NCBI GenBank assembly: GCA_018222805.1
Contig: JAAEZQ010000007.1
Coordinates: forward strand, 1-64,000
Reading direction: 5' to 3'
DNA length: 64,000 nucleotides
Source: Vibrionaceae bacterium
GTDB taxonomy: Bacteria; Pseudomonadota; Gammaproteobacteria; Enterobacterales; Vibrionaceae
Both the position numbers and the translations under genes were made by a program. The notes under the pieces were generated by a model, which did not search any database, was not told where the DNA came from, and saw only the letters and a program-made list of their open reading frames with translations. This document shows, in pieces, positions 26,899-35,919 of the stretch (its first letter is position 1; each line of letters opens with the position of its first letter).

Positions 26899-28844
26899 TG
26901 GAACACATGAACCAAGAAAACATCCAAGAGACTTCAGAGCAACAGTCTCCTAAATTTAGCGTTGGTATCGACTTAGGCACGACACACTGTGTGATGTCTT
27001 TTGTGGATGCTCACGATGAAGACGCTCGTGTAGAAGTGATGCCAATCCCGCAATTGACGGCACCTGGCACAGTAGAAACTCGCAGCCAACTAGGCTCGTT
27101 TCTATACCAACCACACGAACATGAAATGAATCCGCAATCTCGTGTGCTACCGTGGTCTAGCGAGCCAAAAGCACTGGTTGGTGCTATTGCTCGTAATTTG
27201 GGTTCAAAAACACCAATCCGCTTGATTGCCAGTGCGAAATCTTGGCTTTGCCATGCTGGTGTTAACCGTCGTGATGCTTTCCTGCCAGCAGGTAGCCCTG
27301 AAGAAGTCGAAAAAGTATCGCCACTTCGCGCAACTGAGCTGTACCTTGAGCACCTGAAAGACGCTTGGAACCACACTCATCCTAATCACAAGCTTGCTGA
27401 TCAAGATGTGACGATTACCGTTCCTGCATCGTTCGATCCAGCGGCACGTGACCTGACGGCAGAAGCTGCGCGCAACGTTGGTTTTGTTCATCTGACACTA
27501 CTTGAAGAGCCTCAGGCGGCGCTTTACAACTGGATCGACAATAGCAACGACAAATGGCGCGACGAAGTTGAAGTCGGCGACATCGTTCTCGTCGTTGATA
27601 TCGGTGGTGGTACAACTGACCTTTCTTTGGTGGAAGTCACTGAAGATGACGGTAACCTAAGCCTTAGCCGTATCGCAGTAGGTGAACATATCCTGCTTGG
27701 CGGTGACAACATGGACCTTGCTCTTGCGTACCGCTTGAAAATGAAGCTCGCTCAAGAAGGCAAAGATCTACAACCTTGGCAAGTTCAGACGATGACACAT
27801 GCCTGCCGTGATGCAAAAGAAGCTTTACTGAATGATAGTGAGCTGCAATCTGTACCAATCGTCGTTCCTAGCCGTGGCTCTAAACTGCTAGGTGCAACGT
27901 TGAAAACCGACTTGACTCAAGAAGAAGTACAGCAAACATTGGTTGATGGCTTCTTCCCTAAAGTTGCGGTTACTGAACACCCTATTCAGCGTAACCGTGG
28001 CGCACTAACGCAGATGGGTCTACCTTACGCTCAGGATGCGGGTATCACTCGTCACATTGCCGCATTCTTGTCTAAACAAGCAAACGCGCAAAGTGGCGCT
28101 GAATCTGCTCCAGATCAAGACTACAACCCGTTTGCAAATATGCCAGGTATGCCGGGCGCTGACACTGCGCCGTCAGCTGATTTCATCAAACCAACCGCAA
28201 TTCTATTTAACGGTGGTGTTCTGAAATCAACGTTACTGGCTTCTCGCTTAGAAGACACCATTAACGAATGGTTGCTTGAAGCAGATGCAGAAATGGCCAA
28301 ACGTCTGACTGGCGTTGATCTCGATCTTGCGGTAGCAAGCGGTGCGGCTTACTACGGTTCGGTTCGTCGTGGTCAGGGTGTTCGTATCCGTGGTGGTATT
28401 GCTTCGGCTTACTACGTAGGTATCGAAAGCGCCATGCCAGCTATTCCGGGCATGGCTCCTCCAATGGAAGCACTGTGTGTGGCACCATTCGGTATGGAAG
28501 AAGGTTCAAGCGTTGACGTACCAAGCCAGGAGTTTGGTTTGATCATCGGCCAACCAGTGAACTTCCAGTTCTTCGGTTCAACAGTTCGTCGTGATGACCT
28601 AGCAGGTACTCACCTTGAACACTGGGCACCGGAAGAGCTTAAAGAGTTACCAGAGATTCAGGTAACGCTACCCGTTTCTGAAGGTCGTCGTGACGGCGAA
28701 GTGGTTCCGGTTACTCTGGCTTCTCGAGTTACCGAACTTGGTACGCTCTACCTAGAAGCGATTGCCGCCGATAACGGTCAAAAATGGCACGTTGAGTTCG
28801 ATGTGCGCGAAGACGCGAAAAGCGACTCAAACGAAGAAGAATAA
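26898..28844 (+). CDS. Hsp70-family protein of the DUF2760 module (first paralogue)
   Basis: 648-residue divergent Hsp70. The ATPase domain is recognisable: phosphate-1 loop GIDLGTTH (23-30), phosphate-2 DIGGGTTD (234-241), adenosine-site FNGGVLKSTLL, and a conserved SAKSWL around 112-117. It diverges sharply from DnaK in the C-terminal half, with no normal lid or EEVD-like tail and a Pro/Met-rich insertion (NPFANMPGMPGAD). Expected to bind ATP; client and cochaperones unknown, and no J-domain or GrpE gene lies nearby. Coupled to the DUF2760 gene by a one-base overlap; a terminator-like hairpin follows it. Confidence 0.9.
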   Translation: MEHMNQENIQETSEQQSPKFSVGIDLGTTHCVMSFVDAHDEDARVEVMPIPQLTAPGTVETRSQLGSFLYQPHEHEMNPQSRVLPWSSEPKALVGAIARNLGSKTPIRLIASAKSWLCHAGVNRRDAFLPAGSPEEVEKVSPLRATELYLEHLKDAWNHTHPNHKLADQDVTITVPASFDPAARDLTAEAARNVGFVHLTLLEEPQAALYNWIDNSNDKWRDEVEVGDIVLVVDIGGGTTDLSLVEVTEDDGNLSLSRIAVGEHILLGGDNMDLALAYRLKMKLAQEGKDLQPWQVQTMTHACRDAKEALLNDSELQSVPIVVPSRGSKLLGATLKTDLTQEEVQQTLVDGFFPKVAVTEHPIQRNRGALTQMGLPYAQDAGITRHIAAFLSKQANAQSGAESAPDQDYNPFANMPGMPGADTAPSADFIKPTAILFNGGVLKSTLLASRLEDTINEWLLEADAEMAKRLTGVDLDLAVASGAAYYGSVRRGQGVRIRGGIASAYYVGIESAMPAIPGMAPPMEALCVAPFGMEEGSSVDVPSQEFGLIIGQPVNFQFFGSTVRRDDLAGTHLEHWAPEELKELPEIQVTLPVSEGRRDGEVVPVTLASRVTELGTLYLEAIAADNGQKWHVEFDVREDAKSDSNEEE

Positions 28845-28853
28845 ATAGAAATC

Positions 28854-28883
28854 AAACGGCATCCAATCGGGTGCCGTTTTTAA
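28854..28883 (+). terminator. Intercistronic terminator between the two Hsp70 genes
   Basis: An 11-bp stem (28854-28864 with 28869-28879, one G-T pair) closes loop AATC and is followed by TTTTT. It lies between co-directional genes, so it may attenuate rather than abolish transcription into the second Hsp70. Confidence 0.75.
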
Positions 28884-28899
28884 ATACACGAAGGTTTGT

Positions 28900-31740
28900 A
28901 TGGCATCTCCTCGTTTTCTAGTTGGTATTGATCTAGGCACCACAAACACTGTTGTGGCCTATTGTGAAATCACCGACAACCTTGAACAATCCGAAGTATC
29001 CCTATTTGACATCGACCAGTTGATTGGTCCCGGTGAAGTGGTTCGTAAACCGCTGTTACCCTCTTTCCGTTACCACCCAGCTGAGGGACAAATCTCCCCC
29101 TCAGATTTAACCCTGCCTTGGGATAATCAGCCTGTTTCTGGCGATATTAAAAACGTCATTGTCGGTGAATGGGCGCGTGAACTGGGCGCGAAAGTCGAAG
29201 GACGACAGGTATCGAGCGCAAAAAGCTGGTTATCACATCAAGCGGTCGATCGTAGCTCAGACATTCTTCCTTGGGCTGGCGCGCAAGACGTTGATAAAGT
29301 CTCACCAGTGATTGCCAGTGCCAGTTACCTAAACCATATCCGCCACGCGTGGAACTACCGTCACCCAAGTAACAAGCTGGAAGACCAAGATGTGGTGGTT
29401 ACTGTTCCTGCGTCATTCGATGAGACCGCACGCAAACTCACCCTTGAAGCGGCCGAGCTTGCCGGGTTGAAGAAAATCGTCCTACTTGAAGAGCCACAAG
29501 CGGTGTGTTACGACTGGTACGCACGCCACCAAAAAACGGCTGCCGACGAACTTAAAGAGTTACCTCTGATCCTTGTCTGTGACGTCGGTGGTGGTACTAC
29601 CGACTTAAGTTTGATTGAGGCTAAGTTCAAACAAAACAATGGCAACGCAAGTAGTGAGCTGGCTCTTGACCGAATAGGCGTTGGTGAACACCTAATGCTG
29701 GGCGGTGACAACCTCGACTTGGCATTGGCGCACCTGGCAGAAAGTCGCTTTACTCTAAATAAAGGGGAGCAGAACAAAAAGCTGACTGCCGCAAGCCTAA
29801 CAAAGCTGATTCAGCAGACACGAAAAGCGAAAGAAAACCTACTCTCTTCCAATGCACCGGAAGAAGTGAAAATCACCATGCTGGGTAGCGGCTCAAAACT
29901 ACTTGGTGGCACCAAGAGTATTGCGCTGAGTAAACAAGAAGTGCACCAAATTGCGTTGGATGGCTTCTTCCCACTGTCTGATTTTGATCAAGTACCAGAC
30001 AAACGACGCAGTGCGGTTGTTGAGTTCGGGCTACCTTACGTCGCCGACCCTGCAGTAAGTAAACACGTTGCCGAGTTCCTAACTCAGCACCAGCAAGTAT
30101 CACGATCTGCACTTGGCATAGAAGACGAAAAACAAAACGCGATTCCAGTTGGTTTACTACTCAACGGTGGTGTGTTTAATAGTGACCTTGTCACACAACG
30201 TGTCACTACCCTACTCTCTGACTGGCGCGGCGCTCCTGTCACTGTTTTAGATAACCCACATCCAGATTGGTCCGTTGCACTTGGCGCCGTCGCCTATGGT
30301 AAAGCACGACGTGGAGCACAGCTAAAAATCGGTGGTGGTGCAGCTCGTTCTTACTTCCTGCACCTGCAAGAGAAAAACAAAATGGGTAAAGCCCTTTGTT
30401 TACTCGCAAAAGGCACAGAAGAAGGCCATGAAATTCGCTTAAGTGGTCGTCGATTCTCACTGACACTTGGCGAGCCAGTTCGATTTAATCTTCTTACCTC
30501 AACTCACGATACGCTGACCAACAACACCGCGATTCAAAATGGTGTGATGGTTGACGTAGACCCTGACATTTTTGTTCCACTTCCACCGTACATCACCACG
30601 CTAGAAGGCGAAGGCGCAGAATTGCATGCGAACCAAAAAGAACGTGTCGAGGTACAACTCGCTTGCCAATTAACTGAAGTGGGCACACTCAAAATGGAAT
30701 GTGTCAGCGCAGAAGATGACAGTAAACGTTGGGCGCTAGAGTTTGAAGTTCGTAATAAACAAGCTGACGACAACGAAGAAGTACAGCTCCATCCAAAATT
30801 GAATGAGTGTAAGGAGCTTGTCGCTCGTCTCTACAGCGGTAATAAAAAAAGCGCGGACAGTAAAGAGATCAAAACATTAGCTAAAGATCTTGAGAAGAAA
30901 CTGGGTAAGCGTGACGAATGGGACTTCACGACTCTTCGTCAGCTTTTCGATGTATTTGCTCAAGGCAGAAAGCGCCGCCGTCGCTCAGAACAACACGAAA
31001 AGAACTGGCTTCGACTTGCCGGCTTTGCCTTACGCCCAGGGTTTGGTGACCCAACCGATTCTTGGCGTATCGAACAAATTTGGGGACTTTACCAGCAAAA
31101 CATTCAGTTTAAAAACCATCAAGGATGGACAGACTGGTGGGTTTTCTGGCGTCGTATTGCCGGTGGTCTCAACCAAGAGCAGCAAGAAACGATTTTGGCT
31201 GACATTGCGAAATACTTGCACCCAGGTGCGATGAAGAACCCGCAATCAGCCAAAACAGCGCAAGACATGGGCTACGAGTCAATGGTGCGCCTGTCAGCTT
31301 CGCTGGAACATCTGGAAGTTGAAGATAAAGTGCTATTAGCAACGTGGTTCCTGAGTAAAGCCATTAACCATAATCAATTCCAACAAGCACACTGGTGGGC
31401 AATGGGTCGACTCGCATCGCGTACTCCGCTGTACTGCAGCCAGCACAATGTCATACCCCGTGAGCAAGCAGAACAGTGGCTTCCGAAACTGTTAGAGCAA
31501 AACTGGCAAAAAGAACCGATGATCGCGTTTGCAGCAGTAATGATTTGTCGTAAAACAGGCGATCGATTATTCGATATTTCAGACGACTACCGCGAGCAGG
31601 TTCTGACTAAACTGAAACAAAGTAAAGTGCCTGATTCTTGGGTTTCTTTGGTTGAAGAAGTCAAAGAACTGTCTGATAGTGAATCAAAACGTGTCTTTGG
31701 GGATGCGCTCCCAAGTGGCTTAACGCTGGTTCATCACTAA
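28900..31740 (+). CDS. Hsp70-family protein with C-terminal DUF3731 domain (second paralogue)
   Basis: 946-residue fusion. The N-terminal ~400 residues form an Hsp70-type ATPase with GIDLGTTN (9-16), DVGGGTTD (228-235), LNGGVFNSDLV and the same SAKSWL motif as its upstream paralogue. After a beta region (to ~620) comes a ~320-residue helical, Trp-rich DUF3731-type domain (for example WTDWWVFWRRIAGGLNQEQQE). GAAGG precedes the ATG, so it can be translated independently of the upstream gene. Substrate unknown. Its consistent pairing with the shorter paralogue suggests the two work together. Confidence 0.9.
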   Translation: MASPRFLVGIDLGTTNTVVAYCEITDNLEQSEVSLFDIDQLIGPGEVVRKPLLPSFRYHPAEGQISPSDLTLPWDNQPVSGDIKNVIVGEWARELGAKVEGRQVSSAKSWLSHQAVDRSSDILPWAGAQDVDKVSPVIASASYLNHIRHAWNYRHPSNKLEDQDVVVTVPASFDETARKLTLEAAELAGLKKIVLLEEPQAVCYDWYARHQKTAADELKELPLILVCDVGGGTTDLSLIEAKFKQNNGNASSELALDRIGVGEHLMLGGDNLDLALAHLAESRFTLNKGEQNKKLTAASLTKLIQQTRKAKENLLSSNAPEEVKITMLGSGSKLLGGTKSIALSKQEVHQIALDGFFPLSDFDQVPDKRRSAVVEFGLPYVADPAVSKHVAEFLTQHQQVSRSALGIEDEKQNAIPVGLLLNGGVFNSDLVTQRVTTLLSDWRGAPVTVLDNPHPDWSVALGAVAYGKARRGAQLKIGGGAARSYFLHLQEKNKMGKALCLLAKGTEEGHEIRLSGRRFSLTLGEPVRFNLLTSTHDTLTNNTAIQNGVMVDVDPDIFVPLPPYITTLEGEGAELHANQKERVEVQLACQLTEVGTLKMECVSAEDDSKRWALEFEVRNKQADDNEEVQLHPKLNECKELVARLYSGNKKSADSKEIKTLAKDLEKKLGKRDEWDFTTLRQLFDVFAQGRKRRRRSEQHEKNWLRLAGFALRPGFGDPTDSWRIEQIWGLYQQNIQFKNHQGWTDWWVFWRRIAGGLNQEQQETILADIAKYLHPGAMKNPQSAKTAQDMGYESMVRLSASLEHLEVEDKVLLATWFLSKAINHNQFQQAHWWAMGRLASRTPLYCSQHNVIPREQAEQWLPKLLEQNWQKEPMIAFAAVMICRKTGDRLFDISDDYREQVLTKLKQSKVPDSWVSLVEEVKELSDSESKRVFGDALPSGLTLVHH

Positions 31741-31772
31741 GTTTTCGATCCAATCAAATGCATATTAAATGC

Positions 31773-31800
31773 ACAAAGCCCTTCGTTGAAGGGCTTTGTT
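31773..31800 (+). terminator. Intrinsic terminator of the Hsp70 module
   Basis: A 12-bp stem (31773-31784 with 31788-31799) with a 3-nt loop and T-rich tail, 32 bp after the stop. Confidence 0.88.
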
Positions 31801-31826
31801 TTATCTGATTTTATTAAAAGAACGCA

Positions 31827-32021
31827 TTAATTCATTTCAGTCGTAATCACCACATCGCGCGTTTCATTATCCATATCACTGATGCCAACCACTGAGACTT
31901 CCCTGTCAGATAGAGTCTCGATTATGCTGTCTTCTAATCCGCCATCGGCTAACCAAGTATAAAATTTCTCTGCGATGCGCTCCGAACCTTCTCCAACAAA
32001 CGTTAATGTGACCTTCTTCAT
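31827..32021 (-). CDS. Small conserved hypothetical protein
   Basis: 64 residues from ATG 32021, with GGAG 8 nt upstream. Reads as one alpha/beta unit (MKKVTLTFVGEG, helix ERIAEKFYTWLADGGLEDSIIETL, strand VSVVGISDM), with no motif I recognise. Divergent from the glycosylase-like gene. Confidence 0.7.
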   Translation of the reverse strand: MKKVTLTFVGEGSERIAEKFYTWLADGGLEDSIIETLSDREVSVVGISDMDNETRDVVITTEMN

Positions 32022-32107
32022 TTGTGACACTCCATCAATTTACGATTCAGCAACTTAAGCGTAGTATGTTTGGCAAACATCGACATCAACTAAGGCTAAC
32101 TTCTTTT

Positions 32108-32794
32108 ATGACCATTGAAAAATTTGATGCTATTTACCAACGCGCCGCCGAGCGTAAAGGCGGTATAGACCAACTTGAAACCCTGCTTACTCACCCGTTA
32201 AGTAAAGAAGAGTTAGCTGCAATACCGGATGACCGTTGGTTAGCTGCATTTTCAATGAAAGTATTTCAGAGTGGCATTTCATGGAGTGTAGTACGTAAAA
32301 AATGGCCTAACTTTGAAGAGGTCTTTTTTGGCTTTAAAATTGAACCCTTGCTTATGCTCTCTGACGAACAGTGGGAAGCAAAAGCGACGGACGAACGTAT
32401 CATTCGCCACCTGACAAAAGTGATGTCGATTCCCGCTAACGCTCGCATGATTCATGAAGCCAGGGTTGAATACGGCTCATTCGGTAAAATGGTGGCAGAT
32501 TGGCCCCAAGAGAATATCACTGAACTTTGGGCTTACTTAAAAAAACACGGCAAACGACTAGGCGGTAATACCGGGCCATATACCTTACGCCAAATGGGGG
32601 CCGACACATTCATCATCTCTAACGATGTTGAGTCTTACCTGCGCAATTGTAAGATCATTGAAGGTGGAAAAGACACTAAGAAGTCCCTGGATGCAGCCAA
32701 CAAAGCCTTTATTCAGTGGCAAAAAGAGAGTGGCAGAAGTCTAACGGAAATCAGTCAAATCATCGCATTTAGCACGGGTGATAATCGCGTATAA
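32108..32794 (+). CDS. DNA-3-methyladenine glycosylase I (TagI)-family protein
   Basis: 228-residue member of the adenine-glycosylase (Tag) family that removes 3-methyladenine from DNA by flipping the base. The start at 32108 (MTIEKFDAIYQRAAERKGG) fits homologues. Conserved-type segments are FQSGISWSVVRKKWPNFEEVFFGF and LGGNTGPYTLRQMGADTFI. It lacks the N-terminal Cys-x-His and C-terminal His/Cys zinc ligands of E. coli Tag, so it is a divergent subfamily, and its substrate may differ. Monocistronic. Confidence 0.8.
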   Translation: MTIEKFDAIYQRAAERKGGIDQLETLLTHPLSKEELAAIPDDRWLAAFSMKVFQSGISWSVVRKKWPNFEEVFFGFKIEPLLMLSDEQWEAKATDERIIRHLTKVMSIPANARMIHEARVEYGSFGKMVADWPQENITELWAYLKKHGKRLGGNTGPYTLRQMGADTFIISNDVESYLRNCKIIEGGKDTKKSLDAANKAFIQWQKESGRSLTEISQIIAFSTGDNRV

Positions 32795-32813
32795 TTTTCA
32801 TAACGAAAAAAAA

Positions 32814-32832
32814 CCCCAAAAAATATTTGGGG
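32814..32832 (-). terminator. Intrinsic terminator of the carnitine-type BCCT gene
   Basis: A 7-bp stem CCCCAAA/TTTGGGG (32814-32820, 32826-32832). Read on the minus strand it is followed by a run of eight T, 60 bp past the transporter stop. The plus-strand T tail is short, so it is weaker in that direction. Confidence 0.75.
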
Positions 32833-32890
32833 CTTTATGACTAGTTGAAATAGGTGTTTTTTAATTACGATTCCAAAGATTAATTTATTA

Positions 32891-34465
32891 TTATACTTCT
32901 TTGGATATTATTGCGGTTGGCTGCTTGATGGTGATTGCGTTGACCCCTAACTCTTCAGGGAAGTCTTCCTTTACCATCCTGAATAGTGACGCGACCATAA
33001 TCACCATCACTGGTAACATTGGCAGTGCAACCACCAAGGTCGATGTTTGCGCAGCTTTCAAGCCTCCCACTGATAGTAGACCAACACCTACTACCGCTAA
33101 ACTCAATGTCCAAAACATTCGATTCAATCGAGTCGGTTCTTCTTCCATACCAAGCTTTCTTGACGTAACCATTGCCAATGTATATGCCGATGAGTCTACC
33201 GTCGTGGCTAAAAAGACAAAACACAACGCGACAAATACAGGTAACACGACTGTGCTGTATGGTAAGGCTTTTACAATTGCAGTTACCGCTGCTGGGATCC
33301 CACCTTCGGTTAAGATCTGGGATATTTGCATAGTTTCGGTGTACTCTAAGTTGAGCGCATAGCCACCCCATACTGCAAAGAAAACACATGTCCCTGCAGA
33401 CCCCCAAAGTACGCCATTAAGAATGAACTCTCTGATGGTTCGACCTTTTGAAATTTTGGCTACGAAGATGCCCATCATCGGAGCGTAAGCCACCCACCAA
33501 GCCCAGTAGAAAATCGTCCAACTTCCTGGGAAACTGCTGTGTTGAATTGGCGATGTCCACGTGTTGATGCGGAAGAAATTATCTAGGAACAAACCTAAAC
33601 TATTTGAACCCAATTGTAAGATAAATAATGTTGGCCCTACTAAAAATACGAATACAAGCAATAACATCGCGAGACCCATATTAATATTAGACAGGATCTG
33701 GATACCCTTTCCTAAGCCTTTATATACAGACCAGCCTATCATTAATATCCAAACGGCAAGTACCCCTAGCTGAAGGCCAAATGAGTCACCCCAACCAAAC
33801 GATTCGCCTAGTAGCTCAGTAACTAAAGGAACGGATAGTCCCAGTGAAGTCCCTACAGCACCGACAATCGAAAGAATAACAATGATATCGACTAAGCGGC
33901 CTACCGGACCATCAACACTTTTACCTAGCAGTGGACGACATGCCTCACTGAAACGCATAATTGGGATTCGGCGAACGTAGAAGATATAAGCCATCGGCAC
34001 TGCAGGCAGTAGATAAATTGACCAAGGCACAATTCCCCAGTGCAAAAATGGATACATAGCCCCCCACTCTATCGCTTCTGCAGTCCCCTTACTTATGTTC
34101 AAAGGCGGTGAATCCATTATGTAGATAGGCTCGATGAAAGCCCAGTTACATAATGAAATGCCTATTCCGGCACAAAATAACATCGCAATCCACGATGTTT
34201 TACTAAAGTCAGGCTCATCTTCTGCTCTGCCTAACTTAATGTTGCCAATTTTAGTCAATGCCATAATAAGCATAGCGAAGAAGCATAGCAGACCGATCAT
34301 CAGATAGAGCCAGCCAAAGTTAGAAGTCGTCCAATTGAATAGTGTTGAAATAATAGCTTCCCCTTTTTCTGGCGCTATTGCCAAAAAAAAGCAGCTACTC
34401 AAAACAATAATCACAGCAGGAATAAACAAGCTGTAATCAATATTAGCTCGCGATGTAATACTCAC
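32891..34465 (-). CDS. BCCT transporter, CaiT/YeaV-like, probable carnitine importer
   Basis: 524-residue, twelve-helix transporter. Start is GTG 34465 with AAGGAG 7 nt upstream; the longer frame would place that site inside the gene. It shares CaiT-like blocks: GTSLGLSVPLVTE, FYWAWWVAYAPMMGIFVAKISKGRT and SSAYTLAMVTSRKL (compare CSYTLAMSTCR in CaiT). It is divergent from a Rieske oxygenase operon whose enzymes fit carnitine breakdown, which points to L-carnitine or a related betaine as substrate. Whether it is a Na+ symporter or antiporter cannot be told by eye. Confidence 0.85.
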   Translation of the reverse strand: MSITSRANIDYSLFIPAVIIVLSSCFFLAIAPEKGEAIISTLFNWTTSNFGWLYLMIGLLCFFAMLIMALTKIGNIKLGRAEDEPDFSKTSWIAMLFCAGIGISLCNWAFIEPIYIMDSPPLNISKGTAEAIEWGAMYPFLHWGIVPWSIYLLPAVPMAYIFYVRRIPIMRFSEACRPLLGKSVDGPVGRLVDIIVILSIVGAVGTSLGLSVPLVTELLGESFGWGDSFGLQLGVLAVWILMIGWSVYKGLGKGIQILSNINMGLAMLLLVFVFLVGPTLFILQLGSNSLGLFLDNFFRINTWTSPIQHSSFPGSWTIFYWAWWVAYAPMMGIFVAKISKGRTIREFILNGVLWGSAGTCVFFAVWGGYALNLEYTETMQISQILTEGGIPAAVTAIVKALPYSTVVLPVFVALCFVFLATTVDSSAYTLAMVTSRKLGMEEEPTRLNRMFWTLSLAVVGVGLLSVGGLKAAQTSTLVVALPMLPVMVIMVASLFRMVKEDFPEELGVNAITIKQPTAIISKEV

Positions 34466-34493
34466 ATTTACTCTCCTTAGCATCACCTATACA

Positions 34494-34513
34494 TGTCAAC
34501 TAGCAGGTAACAC
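34494..34513. promoter_or_regulatory. Operator-like element at the transporter promoter
   Basis: TGTCAAC-N6-GTAACAC, agreeing at 16 of 20 positions with the element at 34757-34776. It overlaps the end of the predicted -10 and the start site of the transporter promoter, a position suited to repression. Confidence 0.5.
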
Positions 34514-34540
34514 TATTTACACATTACCCACTATTGTCAA
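34512..34540 (-). promoter_or_regulatory. Predicted sigma-70 promoter of the BCCT importer
   Basis: On the minus strand a perfect -35 TTGACA (34535-34540), 17-bp spacer, and -10 AATAGT (34512-34517), placing the start near 34505, about 40 nt before the GTG. Confidence 0.6.
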
Positions 34541-34700
34541 CCCAACACAAAAATATAATTAACACCATGAAAACACCCCTTTAACATTGAGTGTATAAAT
34601 TATAATTCTTTTATATCAGTCATATAGGCAACTCTATTTCAACAAGACAGAGATTAATTCATAATTTTTACGAGGAAAATATTTATCATTGTTAACATAA

Positions 34701-34717
34701 TGTGACCCAAATCATGA
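34701..34717. promoter_or_regulatory. Possible CRP site in the carnitine intergenic region
   Basis: TGTGA-N6-TCATGA matches the CRP half-site perfectly on the left and 3 of 5 on the right. It lies about 50 bp before the predicted oxygenase start. Suggests catabolite control, weakly. Confidence 0.35.
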
Positions 34718-34756
34718 TTTAAAGTTTGTGCAAAATCAGAACTTGCTATACATTTC

Positions 34757-34776
34757 TGTCAACCACGAGTTAACAC
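34757..34776. promoter_or_regulatory. Operator-like element at the oxygenase promoter
   Basis: TGTCAAC-N5-GTTAACAC forms an imperfect inverted repeat (6 of 7 per arm) and matches the element at 34494-34513. It lies just after a possible -10 (TATACA, 34747-34752), so it overlaps the likely transcription start, and ends 15 bp before the oxygenase ATG. Confidence 0.5.
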
Positions 34777-34791
34777 CATGGAGAGTGAGAG

Positions 34792-35919
34792 ATGAAATTT
34801 ACAACAACGATAAAAAAAGAACACCATGAAGACATTGATAACGCATGGACCATTCCAGCTCGCTACTACACAAGCGAAGAAATATTTGAGACAGAGAAAG
34901 AAGTAATTTTCGCCAATTCATGGATATGCGTTGCCCATTCCAGTGAAGTCCGAGAAAAAAATGCATTTATCAAACGCGAAATGATTGGAGAGAGCTTAGT
35001 TATTGTTCGCGGGCGAGATGACGTTCTTCGCGGATTTTACAATGTCTGCCCTCACCGCGGTCATCAGTTAATCTCGGAGGAATCAGGTAAAGCGAAAAAC
35101 GTCATCACTTGTCCTTACCATGCATGGGCGTTCAAATTGGATGGCGAGTTAGTACACGCGACTAACTGCGAGAATGTAAACAAGTTCGATAAAGACTTGG
35201 CAAGTCTAGTGCCATTTCATGTAACGGAATACGCTGGCTTCATTTTTGTCAATCTAAGTAATGACCCGAAGCCTATCAGTGAACAATTACCCGGCTTAGA
35301 AGAAGAAGTTTTCAAAGCTTGTCCTTCGGTCAAGGAACTGAAACGTGCTGCCCGATTTGTTAGCCAAACGCCGGCTAACTGGAAATCTATAGTAGACAAC
35401 TACATTGAATGCTACCACTGCCCTACCAACCATGTCAGTTTCGCAGACTCAGTAGATGTGGGCCAATATGAACATGAGTTTAAGAAGAACTGGTCTGTAC
35501 AGATCGGTAAAGCTAAACCATCGAATTCATCATACCAATTTGATGAGTCGGTGGCTGATCCTAAGTTCTTCGGTTTCTGGTTATGGCCATGCACAATGTT
35601 CAACATGCCTCCAGGCGGAGACTTTATGACTGTCATTTATGAATTCCCAGTCAGTGCCGGTGAAACCTTACAGTTCTACGATATCTACTTCCTAAATGAC
35701 GTTCTTACAGATGATCAGAAACGTTTAGTCGATTGGTATGAGAACGTGTTCCGACCTGAAGATCTGCGTTTGGTTGAAAGCGTCCAAAAAGGCCTCACTT
35801 CTCGTGGCTACCGGGGTCAAGGACGAATTATGGCTGATAAAACTCGCTCAGGTTTAAGCGAGCACGGTATCGCCTTCTTCCACAAACTGGTCGCAGACGC
35901 ACACCTTGGAGAAAAATAA
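34792..35919 (+). CDS. cntA: Rieske non-heme iron oxygenase, CntA/YeaW-like carnitine monooxygenase
   Basis: Oxygenase component that splits L-carnitine to trimethylamine and malic semialdehyde. 375 residues. Rieske [2Fe-2S] ligands are Cys86/His88 and Cys107/His110 (CPHRGH, CPYHAW). The mononuclear iron triad is His209, His214 and probably Asp324. The bridging residue between the two centres is Glu206 (ECYH) rather than the usual Asp. A Glu bridge is the hallmark of CntA/YeaW, where these residues sit one position earlier. First gene of an operon; its stop overlaps the next ATG (TAATG). Gamma-butyrobetaine or another betaine is an alternative substrate. Confidence 0.87.
   Translation: MKFTTTIKKEHHEDIDNAWTIPARYYTSEEIFETEKEVIFANSWICVAHSSEVREKNAFIKREMIGESLVIVRGRDDVLRGFYNVCPHRGHQLISEESGKAKNVITCPYHAWAFKLDGELVHATNCENVNKFDKDLASLVPFHVTEYAGFIFVNLSNDPKPISEQLPGLEEEVFKACPSVKELKRAARFVSQTPANWKSIVDNYIECYHCPTNHVSFADSVDVGQYEHEFKKNWSVQIGKAKPSNSSYQFDESVADPKFFGFWLWPCTMFNMPPGGDFMTVIYEFPVSAGETLQFYDIYFLNDVLTDDQKRLVDWYENVFRPEDLRLVESVQKGLTSRGYRGQGRIMADKTRSGLSEHGIAFFHKLVADAHLGEK

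Noticed and set aside
32024..32107. Longer N-terminus for the TagI-like protein
   Set aside because: The 28 extra residues do not look like the family, and they would start before the divergent small gene's own ribosome-binding site is cleared; ATG 32108 fits better.
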